A stretch of 34,708 nt of DNA, from contig JAUQWT010000085.1 of NCBI GenBank assembly GCA_030835005.1, positions 1-34,708 on the forward strand, read 5' to 3'. The notes beneath the pieces were generated by a model that worked only from the letters and a program-made list of their open reading frames with translations, had not been told where the DNA came from and did no database searches. This document shows positions 7,725 to 15,933 of this stretch, piece after piece; positions within the stretch are counted from its first letter, which is position 1; every line of letters begins with the position of its first letter. The stretch comes from Ignavibacteria bacterium. GTDB lineage: Bacteria; Bacteroidota; Ignavibacteria; Tepidaquicellales; OLB5. The position numbers and the translations under genes are program-made.

Positions 7725-9185
7725 TTGAATAATCTAAAACTCATTAATATTTTGAGGACTTTTTCGAAAACGGAAATGAAAGATTTCGAAAAGTTCATTT
7801 CTTCTCCATTTCATAACCGGGGCAGAAATTACGTTCCCTTTTTTAACCAGCTTAAAAAATTCTATCCAAAATTTGATGATAACAGGATGACTCCGGAATA
7901 TATTTATTCAAAAATATATCCTGGTAAGAAATACAATAAACAAATTCTCTGGAATATGACTTCATCTATGCTTGCAATGAGTGAGGATTTTTTGATTTAT
8001 GTTTCTTTAAAGAGGAATAAATTCGAAAGAGAGCGCAAAGTTGCAGAAGAATTTCTTGAAAGAAGACTTTCCTCTTATTATAAAAAAAAGCTTAATGAAA
8101 TGGAGTCTGCTCTTGATAGCCTTGGAATAGGCTCAGCATATTTCAGACACAAGGCTGAGCTTGAGGATGGAAGAATGGCATACCACTTTATTGAAGACAC
8201 GCAGCAATTTCTTCCTGAGCTGGTTGATAAAAAAGGTAACTATGTCATCCTGCACTTTATGAGAGAAATTTCTGATATAATTGGCAGTTTGCGTACAAGC
8301 AAGAGTATGTATAATAGGCAGTATGAGGGATCAATCCCGTATAAATTTGTTACAAACCTAAAGCTTGATAAAATAGTGGAATTTGCATATGGGACAAAAT
8401 TTAAGTATGCCGCTGTTCTGGATATATATTATGAAACAATAATGCTATCGCTGGAATACGATAATAAAAAACATTTTTTCAGGCTAAAGGAACTATTCGA
8501 ACAGAATCATCATCTTTTTACAAACGAAGAAAAGCATTTAGTAGCAGCAGAGCTTACAAACTACTGCGTACAGAAAATGAACGAAGGGGACAATTCTTTG
8601 AGGCACGCTAACTTTGAACTTGATAAATTTAAGCTTGAAAATGAAATTGTTTTAATAAGCCGCATGTTGCCAAAACTCACTTTCATGCAGATTCTTGGTA
8701 ATGCTCTGTATTTAAAGGAATTTGAATGGGCCAGGACATTTATTGAAGAGTACGCGCCAAAACTTAAGCCTTCATACCAAAAACCAACAAAAATGCTTTG
8801 CTATGCACACCTGTATTATCTTCAAAAGGATTACGGGAAAGTTCTTGAGTGCCTTAGCAAGGTTGAATTTATAGATATGTTAGATAAAATTTATGTAAAG
8901 ACTCTTTATATAAGAACATATTTTGAGATGAAGGAATTTGAGACTTTGCTCAGCTACCTTGAAACAACCAGGCATTTTTATGAAAAGAACCCATATGTAA
9001 GTAATGTATTAAGAAGTAATAATATAAAATTTATTAGCTGCATGAGCCGCCTCTTATCGGCAATTGAATCAAACGATGATTTTGAAATGGATAGAATATG
9101 GAAATTTGTTAAAGGTGATAAATCTGTTGCGAATGGCTTGTGGATTGCTGAAAAAATAGAAGAAATGCAAAAAGGAGCTATTTAG
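7725..9185 (+). CDS. Uncharacterised ~486-residue helical protein (paralogue C)
   Basis: Starting at TTG 7725 (NNLKLINILRTFSKTEMKDF), this is the full-length sister of paralogue B. Shared features are the L(K/R)TFS..E.K.F..F..SP motif at residues 10-30, a FYPKFDD segment, EYIYSKIYPGKKY, and the C-terminal FE.LLSYLE...FYEKN and GLWIAEKIEEM helices. The sequence is charged and helical throughout; repeated KEFEWARTFIEEYAPKL- and KDYGKVLECLSKVEFI-type pairs resemble TPR or other helical repeats. There is no export signal and no catalytic motif, and the function is unknown. It is divergent from the exported-protein cluster at 7573-5884. The last codons and the TAG stop lie inside a terminator palindrome (9171-9192). 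Confidence 0.8.
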   Translation: MNNLKLINILRTFSKTEMKDFEKFISSPFHNRGRNYVPFFNQLKKFYPKFDDNRMTPEYIYSKIYPGKKYNKQILWNMTSSMLAMSEDFLIYVSLKRNKFERERKVAEEFLERRLSSYYKKKLNEMESALDSLGIGSAYFRHKAELEDGRMAYHFIEDTQQFLPELVDKKGNYVILHFMREISDIIGSLRTSKSMYNRQYEGSIPYKFVTNLKLDKIVEFAYGTKFKYAAVLDIYYETIMLSLEYDNKKHFFRLKELFEQNHHLFTNEEKHLVAAELTNYCVQKMNEGDNSLRHANFELDKFKLENEIVLISRMLPKLTFMQILGNALYLKEFEWARTFIEEYAPKLKPSYQKPTKMLCYAHLYYLQKDYGKVLECLSKVEFIDMLDKIYVKTLYIRTYFEMKEFETLLSYLETTRHFYEKNPYVSNVLRSNNIKFISCMSRLLSAIESNDDFEMDRIWKFVKGDKSVANGLWIAEKIEEMQKGAI

Positions 9186-9192
9186 CTCCTTT
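9171..9192. terminator. Terminator overlapping the paralogue C stop codon
   Basis: AAAGGAGCTA (9171-9180) and TAGCTCCTTT (9183-9192) are exact reverse complements around TT. The TAG that begins the right arm is the stop codon of paralogue C. A T-run follows the stem on both strands, so it could also serve rpsT. Confidence 0.75.
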
Positions 9193-9225
9193 TGTGGTTA
9201 TACTATAAACTGACTTAAACTAATC

Positions 9226-9244
9226 GGATGACTTAAAGTCATCC
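9226..9244. repeat. Palindromic dispersed repeat copy 3
   Basis: GGATGACTT (9226-9234) and AAGTCATCC (9236-9244) are exact reverse complements around one A. The core is identical to that of the element at 576-610. It lies 41 bases after paralogue C and 21 bases before the rpsT stop. Confidence 0.65.
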
Positions 9245-9264
9245 AATCAGTACTAGAGTCGTGG

Positions 9265-9522
9265 TTATTTCATTTTATTAACAGCTTTTGTAAGCTTTGA
9301 TTTCTTATTCGCAGCATTGTTTCTGTGAATAATACCCTTAACTGCAGCCCTATCGAGTACTGTAACGGCTTTTTTCAGCTCTTTTTCAGCATCTTCCTTT
9401 TTCTTGGACGTAGTTACATTTTTCAAAGCGGATTTAATTTTAGCTTTAAAGTGTTTATTATATTCAGTCTTCTTAGGTGTCTGTCTTGCTCTTTTTTGCG
9501 CAGATTTATGTCTTAACGGCAT
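9265..9522 (-). CDS. rpsT: 30S ribosomal protein S20
   Basis: The 85-residue, Lys-rich product has the S20 pattern: MPLRHKSAQKRARQTPKKTEYN at the start, a long helix through KAKIKSALKNV, and the conserved C-terminal KGIIHRNNAANKKSKLTKAVNK. S20 binds 16S rRNA early in small-subunit assembly. Length matches the family (85-90). The gene is monocistronic, with a promoter 63 bases upstream and the 9171-9192 hairpin downstream. Confidence 0.97.
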   Translation of the reverse strand: MPLRHKSAQKRARQTPKKTEYNKHFKAKIKSALKNVTTSKKKEDAEKELKKAVTVLDRAAVKGIIHRNNAANKKSKLTKAVNKMK

Positions 9523-9585
9523 CTATTTTTTATCCTTTTTATACTAAAATTATACGTTTATTATTGCTTAATTCAAACTTAATTT

Positions 9586-9616
9586 CAAAAATAGCCATAA
9601 CCTTATTGAAAATCAA
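9586..9616 (-). promoter_or_regulatory. rpsT promoter, Bacteroidota type
   Basis: On the minus strand TTG (9616-9614) is separated by 20 bases from TATTTTTG (9593-9586), fitting TTG-N20-TAnnTTTG. It predicts a leader of about 55 bases for rpsT. Confidence 0.55.
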
Positions 9617-9720
9617 TTTACTATTTTCCGCCTAAAGGCAAAAGCCAACTGAGATTCCGGGATATATCAACTGCAGATTTCTCAGCAATGGTGGTGTAAA
9701 TTAATCAAAAACAAAGAATA

Positions 9721-11289
9721 ATGGAAAAAACCAAGAACAAGATCCTATGGGTTGATGATGAAATTGAGCTTTTGCGCTCCAATATACTATTCCTTGAAGA
9801 TAAGGGCTATTCTGTAGAAAAAGCAACAAATGGTGAAGATGCTGTTGATATGGTGAAAGAAAAAGACTTCGACCTCATTTTCCTGGATGAAATGATGGCA
9901 GGCATGGGAGGACTCAAAACCCTCGCCTCTATTAAGGAGGCGCAGCCAAATGTACCTGTAGTGATGGTCACTAAAAATGAAACCGAAACCCTGATGGAAG
10001 ATGCCATAGGCGCAAAAATCTCAGACTATCTTTTGAAGCCGGTTAATCCAAACCAGATACTTCTTGTCTGCAAAAAATTCCTTGAAGGCAAGCGTATAAA
10101 AAGTGAAACAGTTTCGCGGGATTACATACAGGAACTCAATAAGATCAACATGGCCATGATGGAGCCGCTGGATCATAATGACTGGATTAAAATTAACAGC
10201 GATCTTACCCAGTGGGAAATGGAGCTTGATGAACATCCGGAACTTGGTTTAAAAGATACGGTTCTTGCTACTAGAAAAGAATGTAACGCAGAATTTTGCC
10301 GATTCTTTGAAAGAAATTATGTTGAGTGGATCCACGGCAAAAAAGAAGGCCCTGTTTTTTCCAACGGTATTGTTGAGAAATATGTATTCCCTGAGCTTAG
10401 TACTCACAAATCGGTTTTCTTTTTTGTAATTGACTGCATGAGGCTTGACCAGTGGATGCTTATGGAAAAAATGCTGTATGATTACTTTAAGATAACGAAG
10501 GATTTCCATTACGGCATGATACCTTCGGCAACTCCATATGCAAGGAATGCGATCTTCAGCGGGCTATTCCCAAGTGATATAGAAAAACATTACCCGGAGC
10601 TATTTGCCAAAGGCGAAGATGATGAGAACAGCAAGAACAATTATGAAAAAGAATTCATGCAAAAGCTGATTGACAGAAAAAAAATCAAGCTGAGGAATGA
10701 ATTACGTTATGTAAAGATACTTGATGCAGAATTCGGAAAAGGGATCGAACACAAGATTTCGAGCTTCAGCAATACTCACTTAAATGCAATTGTTGTGAAC
10801 TTTGTTGATATACTTGCGCACAACAGAAGTGATAATGCAGTATTGAAAGAAATTGCTCCGGATGAATCTGCTTACCGTTCACTAACACAGTCATGGTTCG
10901 AGCATTCATCGCTCTTTTCAATGTTCAAAATACTCTCGCAGCAGAAAGATATTAAGATAATTGTAACTACCGATCATGGCAGCATACGATGTATGCGCGG
11001 TGCAAAAGTGCTGGGTGATAGAGAAACATCTACCAATTTGAGATATAAATACGGCAGGAATGTTAAGATTGATGACCGCCAGGCAATATTCATACGCAAT
11101 CCGCATGATTACAAGCTTCCTAAAAGAGGCGGAATAGTGAATTATGTGGTAACAAAGGAAGATTTTTATTTCGTATATCCAACCGATTATCATTATTACC
11201 TGAATCATTACAAGAATACTTTCCAGCACGGCGGTATTTCCATGGAAGAATTGATATTACCCGTGGTAACGCTTGAACCGAAGGTGTAA
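9721..11289 (+). CDS. porX: PorX: response regulator with PglZ/alkaline-phosphatase-type effector domain
   Basis: The 522-residue protein starts with a receiver domain: acidic pair D12/D13, phospho-acceptor D56 (LIFLDEMM), switch T84 and K106 (LLKP). A helical linker (about 120-220) leads to a PglZ-type domain of the alkaline phosphatase superfamily. Its visible metal-site and active-site motifs are VIDCMR (D238), SATPYAR (T271, the presumed nucleophile), a later TTDHGS and a C-terminal QHGGISMEELILP. This is the architecture and length of PorX, which with the sensor PorY and an ECF sigma factor controls T9SS genes in Bacteroidota and whose effector acts on nucleotide phosphodiesters. It fits the T9SS cargo proteins at 650-5356. 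It heads a co-directional run and lies 35 bases before tsaE, a neighbourhood also seen in other Bacteroidota, as I recall. No PorY is present here. Confidence 0.92.
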   Translation: MEKTKNKILWVDDEIELLRSNILFLEDKGYSVEKATNGEDAVDMVKEKDFDLIFLDEMMAGMGGLKTLASIKEAQPNVPVVMVTKNETETLMEDAIGAKISDYLLKPVNPNQILLVCKKFLEGKRIKSETVSRDYIQELNKINMAMMEPLDHNDWIKINSDLTQWEMELDEHPELGLKDTVLATRKECNAEFCRFFERNYVEWIHGKKEGPVFSNGIVEKYVFPELSTHKSVFFFVIDCMRLDQWMLMEKMLYDYFKITKDFHYGMIPSATPYARNAIFSGLFPSDIEKHYPELFAKGEDDENSKNNYEKEFMQKLIDRKKIKLRNELRYVKILDAEFGKGIEHKISSFSNTHLNAIVVNFVDILAHNRSDNAVLKEIAPDESAYRSLTQSWFEHSSLFSMFKILSQQKDIKIIVTTDHGSIRCMRGAKVLGDRETSTNLRYKYGRNVKIDDRQAIFIRNPHDYKLPKRGGIVNYVVTKEDFYFVYPTDYHYYLNHYKNTFQHGGISMEELILPVVTLEPKV

Positions 11290-11324
11290 TTGCACAATCG
11301 AAAATTCGTAATGAAATTTTTTGA

Positions 11325-11765
11325 ATGATACGCGATTTTGCCGTAACGACAAATTCTGCTGGGGAAACCCAAAAGTTCGGATTTGAGCTTGCAAAAAGTT
11401 TAAATCCCGGAAGTGTTGTTGCTTTGTACGGCGATCTAGGAAGCGGTAAAACGCAAATTGTAAAGGGTGTTTGCAATGCTTTGGGAGTAAAACAAACCGT
11501 AAACAGCCCTACTTTTATAATTGTGAATGAATACACTGCAACAGACTCAAAGCTGATTTATCACTTCGATCTTTACAGGATGAAGTCCCTTGATGAAGTC
11601 CTTGATATGGGGTTTAAGGATTACCTTGATGAAAGTTCAATTATACTTATAGAATGGCCGGAGAAAGTTGAAGATATTTTGCCTGCGAATGCCGTTAAGA
11701 TACATATTGCCCATACAGTTGAAAATGAGAATGCAAGATGGATAAAGATGGAGAAATCTGATTGA
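11325..11765 (+). CDS. tsaE: tRNA t6A biosynthesis ATPase TsaE
   Basis: The 146-residue product carries the Walker A motif GDLGSGKT (residues 36-43), the NSPTFIIVNEY switch region and the YHFDLYRM and LIEWPEK motifs that define TsaE. With TsaB and TsaD it drives threonylcarbamoyl transfer to A37 of ANN-decoding tRNAs, TsaE supplying ATP turnover. It overlaps tsaB by four bases (TTGA, 11762-11765), which suggests translational coupling. TsaD and TsaC are not in the window. Confidence 0.95.
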   Translation: MIRDFAVTTNSAGETQKFGFELAKSLNPGSVVALYGDLGSGKTQIVKGVCNALGVKQTVNSPTFIIVNEYTATDSKLIYHFDLYRMKSLDEVLDMGFKDYLDESSIILIEWPEKVEDILPANAVKIHIAHTVENENARWIKMEKSD

Positions 11766-12421
11766 ACTTGCTGCTTATAAATTCAGGTGATAAAGAACCG
11801 TTCGTTGCCTTATATAAAAACGGTGAGTTGATTATTTATCATGCTTCGGAGTATTTACATAGCACAAATCCCCGCGACAAAAAACCTGATAAGCTGATCA
11901 ACTGTCTTGATGATTTGACGAAAGAGAATGAAATAAAGGAAACAGAAGCAATTGCAGTTACAATCGGCCCAGGGTCGTTTACAGGTATAAGGGTCGGTCT
12001 CTCCCTTGCAAAAGGACTCGCATTCGGACTTAACGTAAAGCTTATCCCTATCACAAATTTTGAACTAACGCTTAACCGTCTTGAAAATATCCAAACGGAC
12101 GAAAAATATTGCATAATAATTCCAGCAAAGCTGCCTGAATACTATTATTCTGTTGATACTGTTGGAAACGGTAATGTGCGGGGCTGTGCTGAATTGGATG
12201 ATTTGTCAAAAATCCTGCAAAAAGATACAATTATTGTGGGAGATTTTGATGATGAAACTCATTTAAAACATTGTTATTTTGAGTATATTAACGTAAAAAA
12301 TCTGAAAAAAGAAGCAGATTCCTTGGCTGAACTTGCCATTTCAAGATTCAGAGCTGGCAAGGTCTTTGATGCTGAAGATGTTGAGCCGCTATATCTTAAG
12401 GATTTTAATATAAAGAAATAA
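11762..12421 (+). CDS. tsaB: tRNA t6A biosynthesis scaffold protein TsaB
   Basis: The 219-residue product has the ASKHA-type N-terminal lobe with the diagnostic GPGSFTGIRVGLSLAKGLAFG motif, and begins NLLLINSGDKEP where active kinases have the phosphate loop. TsaB is the inactive partner that dimerises with TsaD and recruits TsaE. The start is a TTG overlapping the tsaE stop. No in-frame ATG lies closer to the conserved first strand. Confidence 0.93.
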   Translation: MNLLLINSGDKEPFVALYKNGELIIYHASEYLHSTNPRDKKPDKLINCLDDLTKENEIKETEAIAVTIGPGSFTGIRVGLSLAKGLAFGLNVKLIPITNFELTLNRLENIQTDEKYCIIIPAKLPEYYYSVDTVGNGNVRGCAELDDLSKILQKDTIIVGDFDDETHLKHCYFEYINVKNLKKEADSLAELAISRFRAGKVFDAEDVEPLYLKDFNIKK

Positions 12422-12466
12422 GTTGCCTGTTAACTTATTCAATTGTAAACACTAATTTACAGAACA

Positions 12467-13309
12467 ATGGCCTGGTTTAAGAGAACAAAGCAGAATATTG
12501 AGACCCAGGAAAAAAAGGATCTCGGTGAAGGGCACTGGGTTAAATGCCCTAAGTGTGATGAAATTATGCACAAAAAGCAGTGGGAAAATAATTTTTACCT
12601 CTGCACAAAATGCGATTATCACTTCAGGATAGGAAGCGAAGAATATTTTACAATACTTTTTGATGAAGGTACGTTTAAAGAGTTCGATAGAAAAGTAACT
12701 TCCAAAGACCCGCTTGATTTTGTTGACTCGAAAAAATATAAAGACAGGTTAAATGATACTATCAAACAAACCGGTCTTTACGACGCCATCAGGAATGCCT
12801 TTGGCGAAATTAACGGCAAAGAGTGTGTTATCAGTGCAATGGATTTTAAATTCATTGGCGGCTCCATGGGTTCAGTTGTAGGTGAAAAAATTGCGCGCGG
12901 TATACAAAAGGCGATAAAAGAAAAATGCCCATATATTATTATCTCAAAATCCGGCGGCGCAAGAATGATGGAAGCTGCAATTTCACTTATGCAGCTTGCC
13001 AAAACTTCAGCATGGCTGGCTAAACTGGCCGAAAACAGGCTTCCTTATATTTCTGTCCTCACAGACCCCACAACCGGCGGCGCATCAGCAAGTTTCTCTA
13101 TGCTTGGTGATGTTAACATTGCCGAGCCCGATGCGTTAATTGGTTTTGCAGGGCCAAGAGTTGTAAGGCAGGCAACAGGTAAAGACCTTCCCAAAGGATT
13201 CCAGCATGCAGAATTTGTTCAGGAGCACGGTTTTTTAGATTGTGTTGTAAACCGCAAAGACCTAAAAGATAAGATATACCAGTTCATGAAATATATGCAT
13301 GGGGGATAA
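12467..13309 (+). CDS. accD: Acetyl-CoA carboxylase carboxyltransferase beta subunit
   Basis: The 280-residue product has the four-Cys zinc ribbon typical of AccD (C27, C30, C46, C49: CPKC and CTKC), then the crotonase-fold carboxyltransferase core with SKSGGARMMEA and DPTTGGASASFSMLGD, which form the acetyl-CoA site. With AccA it transfers carboxyl from biotin-BCCP to acetyl-CoA, giving malonyl-CoA, the first step of fatty-acid synthesis. accA is not in the window. It lies 45 bases after tsaB and 42 before panC, so it is probably co-transcribed. Confidence 0.97.
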   Translation: MAWFKRTKQNIETQEKKDLGEGHWVKCPKCDEIMHKKQWENNFYLCTKCDYHFRIGSEEYFTILFDEGTFKEFDRKVTSKDPLDFVDSKKYKDRLNDTIKQTGLYDAIRNAFGEINGKECVISAMDFKFIGGSMGSVVGEKIARGIQKAIKEKCPYIIISKSGGARMMEAAISLMQLAKTSAWLAKLAENRLPYISVLTDPTTGGASASFSMLGDVNIAEPDALIGFAGPRVVRQATGKDLPKGFQHAEFVQEHGFLDCVVNRKDLKDKIYQFMKYMHGG

Positions 13310-13351
13310 GCGCTGGTTTTTTGCATCCGGCATATAAAACATGAACCATAA

Positions 13352-14218
13352 ATGAAGATACTTCGCAAAATAAGCGAAACCAGAAAGATTACTTCGGCTC
13401 TTATCCTAAGAAAGAAAATAATAGGCTTTGTACCTACAATGGGTTACCTCCATGAGGGACATCTTTCGCTTATCAAAGCTGCAAAGAAAAAATCCGATGT
13501 TGTTATTGTAAGTATTTTTGTTAATCCCCTGCAATTTGCTCCGAACGAAGACTTCACAAAGTATCCACGGAATTTTAAGAAGGACGAAAAACTTTGCCGT
13601 GCCGAAGGCGTTGATTATATTTTTTATCCTGATATAAAGGAAATGTATCCGGATGATTTTTCTACTTATATTACTGTTGAAAATGTAAGTGCGGGGCTTG
13701 AAGGAAAGATCCGCCCTGAGCATTTTAGAGGAGTAGCAACAATTGTCCTTAAGCTCTTTAATATTGTGCAATGCAGTTTTGCTGTATTCGGGCAAAAAGA
13801 TGCACAGCAGGCATGCGTCATTAAAAAAATGACTGAAGACCTGAACATTAATACAAAAATTATCATTTCCCCAACCGTTCGCGAAAATGACGGGCTGGCA
13901 ATGAGTTCACGGAATGTTTATCTTACCCCCGGACAAAGGGCTGACGCTGCTTACTTATATAAAGCGCTTGAATATGCCCGCCGGAAAATAATGCTTGAGA
14001 ATTATAACCGGGATATTGCCTTCCTAAAGGGGCAGATGAGTAAACTTATAAAATCGCGCAAAACTGCAACAAAAATTGATTATATTTCGTTTAACAATAG
14101 CAGAACGCTTGAAGAAGTGCAAACGCTTAAAAACCTCAAAAGCGCCAGTATTTTGATAAGTTTAGCGGTTAGATTTGGCAAAGTAAGGTTAATTGATAAT
14201 ATAGTAATTAAGCGTTAA
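13352..14218 (+). CDS. panC: Pantothenate synthetase
   Basis: The 288-residue product shows the nucleotidyltransferase HxGH motif (PTMGYLHEGH, H34-H37), FVNPLQF, FGQKDAQQ and SSRNVYL, all PanC signatures. The enzyme condenses pantoate and beta-alanine using ATP, in the cytosol. It is followed after 28 bases by panD, which makes the beta-alanine substrate, so substrate supply and use are in one transcript. panB is not seen in the window. Confidence 0.97.
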   Translation: MKILRKISETRKITSALILRKKIIGFVPTMGYLHEGHLSLIKAAKKKSDVVIVSIFVNPLQFAPNEDFTKYPRNFKKDEKLCRAEGVDYIFYPDIKEMYPDDFSTYITVENVSAGLEGKIRPEHFRGVATIVLKLFNIVQCSFAVFGQKDAQQACVIKKMTEDLNINTKIIISPTVRENDGLAMSSRNVYLTPGQRADAAYLYKALEYARRKIMLENYNRDIAFLKGQMSKLIKSRKTATKIDYISFNNSRTLEEVQTLKNLKSASILISLAVRFGKVRLIDNIVIKR

Positions 14219-14246
14219 TTTTGAGTAATAAGAAAGGATCTTCACC

Positions 14247-14627
14247 ATGGAAAGAATAATGTGCAAATCAAAGCTGCACCGCGCGACGGTAACGCAGGCT
14301 GAACTGTTTTACGAAGGAAGCGTAACGATCGATGCTGATCTGCTGGATGCTGCAGATATAGTGCCTTACGAAAAAATTCAGGTTGTCAATATCAACAATG
14401 GCTCCCGGTTTGAAAGTTACGCAATCGAAGGCAGAAGAAGAAGCGGAACAATATGCATTAATGGCGCAGCAGCAAGAATGGCAGCAGTTGGTGACGAAAT
14501 AATTATCATTTCGTATGCAAACTATAATGAAGAAGAATTGAAGTCATTTAAGCCTACGCTTATTATGATGGATAAGGGCAACAAGATTAAGGACATTAAG
14601 CATACTAACGAAATAATAGAAGTGTAA
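14247..14627 (+). CDS. panD: Aspartate 1-decarboxylase proenzyme
   Basis: The 126-residue product is a canonical PanD: KSKLHRATVTQAEL, then the self-cleavage site YEGS with G24-S25 (Ser25 becomes the pyruvoyl cofactor), and INGAAARMAAVGDEIIIISY. Starting at ATG 14247 places the cleavage pair at the usual positions 24-25. The enzyme decarboxylates aspartate to beta-alanine for PanC. An AGAAAGGA stretch precedes the start. The stop overlaps the next start by one base (TAATG). Confidence 0.97.
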   Translation: MERIMCKSKLHRATVTQAELFYEGSVTIDADLLDAADIVPYEKIQVVNINNGSRFESYAIEGRRRSGTICINGAAARMAAVGDEIIIISYANYNEEELKSFKPTLIMMDKGNKIKDIKHTNEIIEV

Positions 14628-14980
14628 TGAAAAGACTTATATATTTGCTTCCGATAGTTGCAATTTTTATTTGTTCCGGCAGTTTATTTTCCCAGAAAAT
14701 GTATAAGGTTCAGTATGAATCACAGGCTGATCTGAAAATTTATGTGGTCTCGTATGAATCGCAGGCTGATTTGAATGTTTATATGGTCAAATATGAATCT
14801 CAGGCAAGCAAAGACGGTTTGTGGTACAATGTTGCTTACGAAAGCCAGGCAGATTTTAAGCTCTATTTCGTTGAATACGAATCTCAGGCTGACCTGAAGA
14901 TCTATTTTGTAGATTACGAGTCACAAGTTGGATGGAAGAACAAGCAGAAAGAGTATCTTTTGAAGTTTAAGAATAATTAA
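14627..14980 (+). CDS. Secreted 13-residue-repeat protein resembling the 7(1) septoil-knot (DUF6150) family
   Basis: The 117-residue product has a signal peptide (residues 1-22, ending GSLFS before QKMYK). Six YESQ motifs follow at residues 30, 43, 56, 71, 84 and 97. The unit is 13 residues, YESQADLK(I/V)Y.V., with a two-residue expansion (SKDGLW) after the third. The closing unit changes to YESQVGWKNK and a basic tail, a feature I recall for DUF6150 proteins, now called 7(1) septoil-knot domains because the chain forms a deep knot. Codons differ between units, so selection acts on the protein. The gene is coupled to panD by a one-base overlap, yet its product should be periplasmic or surface-exposed. 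Its function is unknown; family assignment is from pattern memory. Confidence 0.75.
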   Translation: MKRLIYLLPIVAIFICSGSLFSQKMYKVQYESQADLKIYVVSYESQADLNVYMVKYESQASKDGLWYNVAYESQADFKLYFVEYESQADLKIYFVDYESQVGWKNKQKEYLLKFKNN

Positions 14981-15055
14981 TCTACCTGAATTATATCAAA
15001 TCGATAGTGTTCATCTTTAACATTCCCCTGCTCTTGGATATTTAATAATAATACT

Positions 15056-15913
15056 ATGCCAATAACCGATACCAATTTCAACGAGAAAAACTTGGCCTTC
15101 CGTGAGAATGAGCTTGCTGAGCTGATGAAGAAAGTCAAAACCACAGAAGGCACAGATGGTAAAAAGCTCGCAGTGGCAATACTTGCGGCGGGACTTGGAA
15201 AGCGGATGAAATCACCCGAAAAACCAAAAGTTATGTTTGAAATTAATGACAGGCCGATGATTGATTATGTTGTTGAGCTTGCTTTTAAGGTCAATGCAGA
15301 TGAAGTTGTGCCTATAGTTGGACACCACAGAGAACAGGTTATTAATTTTCTGAATAGCAAATTCCCCGGAAAAAATATTAAATACGCGATTCAGGAAGAA
15401 CAGCTTGGCACCGGACATGCACTCATGCAGACTGAAAGCCTGCTTAAGGATTTTGACGGAGAGATACTGATCTTATCGGGAGACGTTCCCCTTTTAAAAT
15501 TTGAAACTGTTGAAAAGCTTTTAGATGAGCATTTCCAAAACGGGAATCTAGCGACTTTACTTACAACAGTATTTGAAAATTCTCATGGCTATGGCAGGAT
15601 AGTTCGCGACGCAGAGAATAACTTCCTTAAGATTGTTGAAGAAAAAGACACAAGTGATGAAGAAAAAAAGATCAAAGAGATAAATCCGGCAATATATTTA
15701 GTTAACTCAGGAACATTGTTTGATGCGCTCGGCAAAATTTCCCCTGAAAATAATCAGAAAGAATATTATTTAACCGATATCTTCAACTTCATTCCTAAGG
15801 ATAGAATAGGCACCGTGGTTACTGATGACGAGCTTGAAGTAACCGGTGTTAATTCAATTGAACAGCTTAAAGAGATGGAAGATTCGATTAATTCACGCAT
15901 TCCTACTAAGTAA
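15056..15913 (+). CDS. GlmU-like UDP-GlcNAc pyrophosphorylase, nucleotidyltransferase domain only
   Basis: The 285-residue product has the sugar-nucleotidyltransferase fold: AVAILAAGLGKRMKS at about residues 39-53 with the catalytic Arg/Lys, KPKVMFEINDRPMI, EEQLGTGHAL, ILILSGDVPLL, HGYGRIVRD, EEKD, NPAIYLV and VTGVNS. These are GlmU N-terminal signatures, so it probably couples GlcNAc-1-P and UTP to UDP-GlcNAc for peptidoglycan and LPS. Full GlmU is about 450 residues. Here the C-terminal left-handed-helix acetyltransferase domain is absent, so acetylation of GlcN-1-P must be done elsewhere. A 38-residue charged leader precedes the core. No frameshift explains the short form: the PAP2 gene starts 20 bases later. 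Confidence 0.85.
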   Translation: MPITDTNFNEKNLAFRENELAELMKKVKTTEGTDGKKLAVAILAAGLGKRMKSPEKPKVMFEINDRPMIDYVVELAFKVNADEVVPIVGHHREQVINFLNSKFPGKNIKYAIQEEQLGTGHALMQTESLLKDFDGEILILSGDVPLLKFETVEKLLDEHFQNGNLATLLTTVFENSHGYGRIVRDAENNFLKIVEEKDTSDEEKKIKEINPAIYLVNSGTLFDALGKISPENNQKEYYLTDIFNFIPKDRIGTVVTDDELEVTGVNSIEQLKEMEDSINSRIPTK

Positions 15914-15933
15914 CAGCAAAATAAACTTAAAAC

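Noticed and set aside
14627..14980. Possibility that the repeats are a DNA tandem array or CRISPR-like array
   Set aside because: The units differ at many synonymous positions and keep the reading frame, so they are protein repeats.
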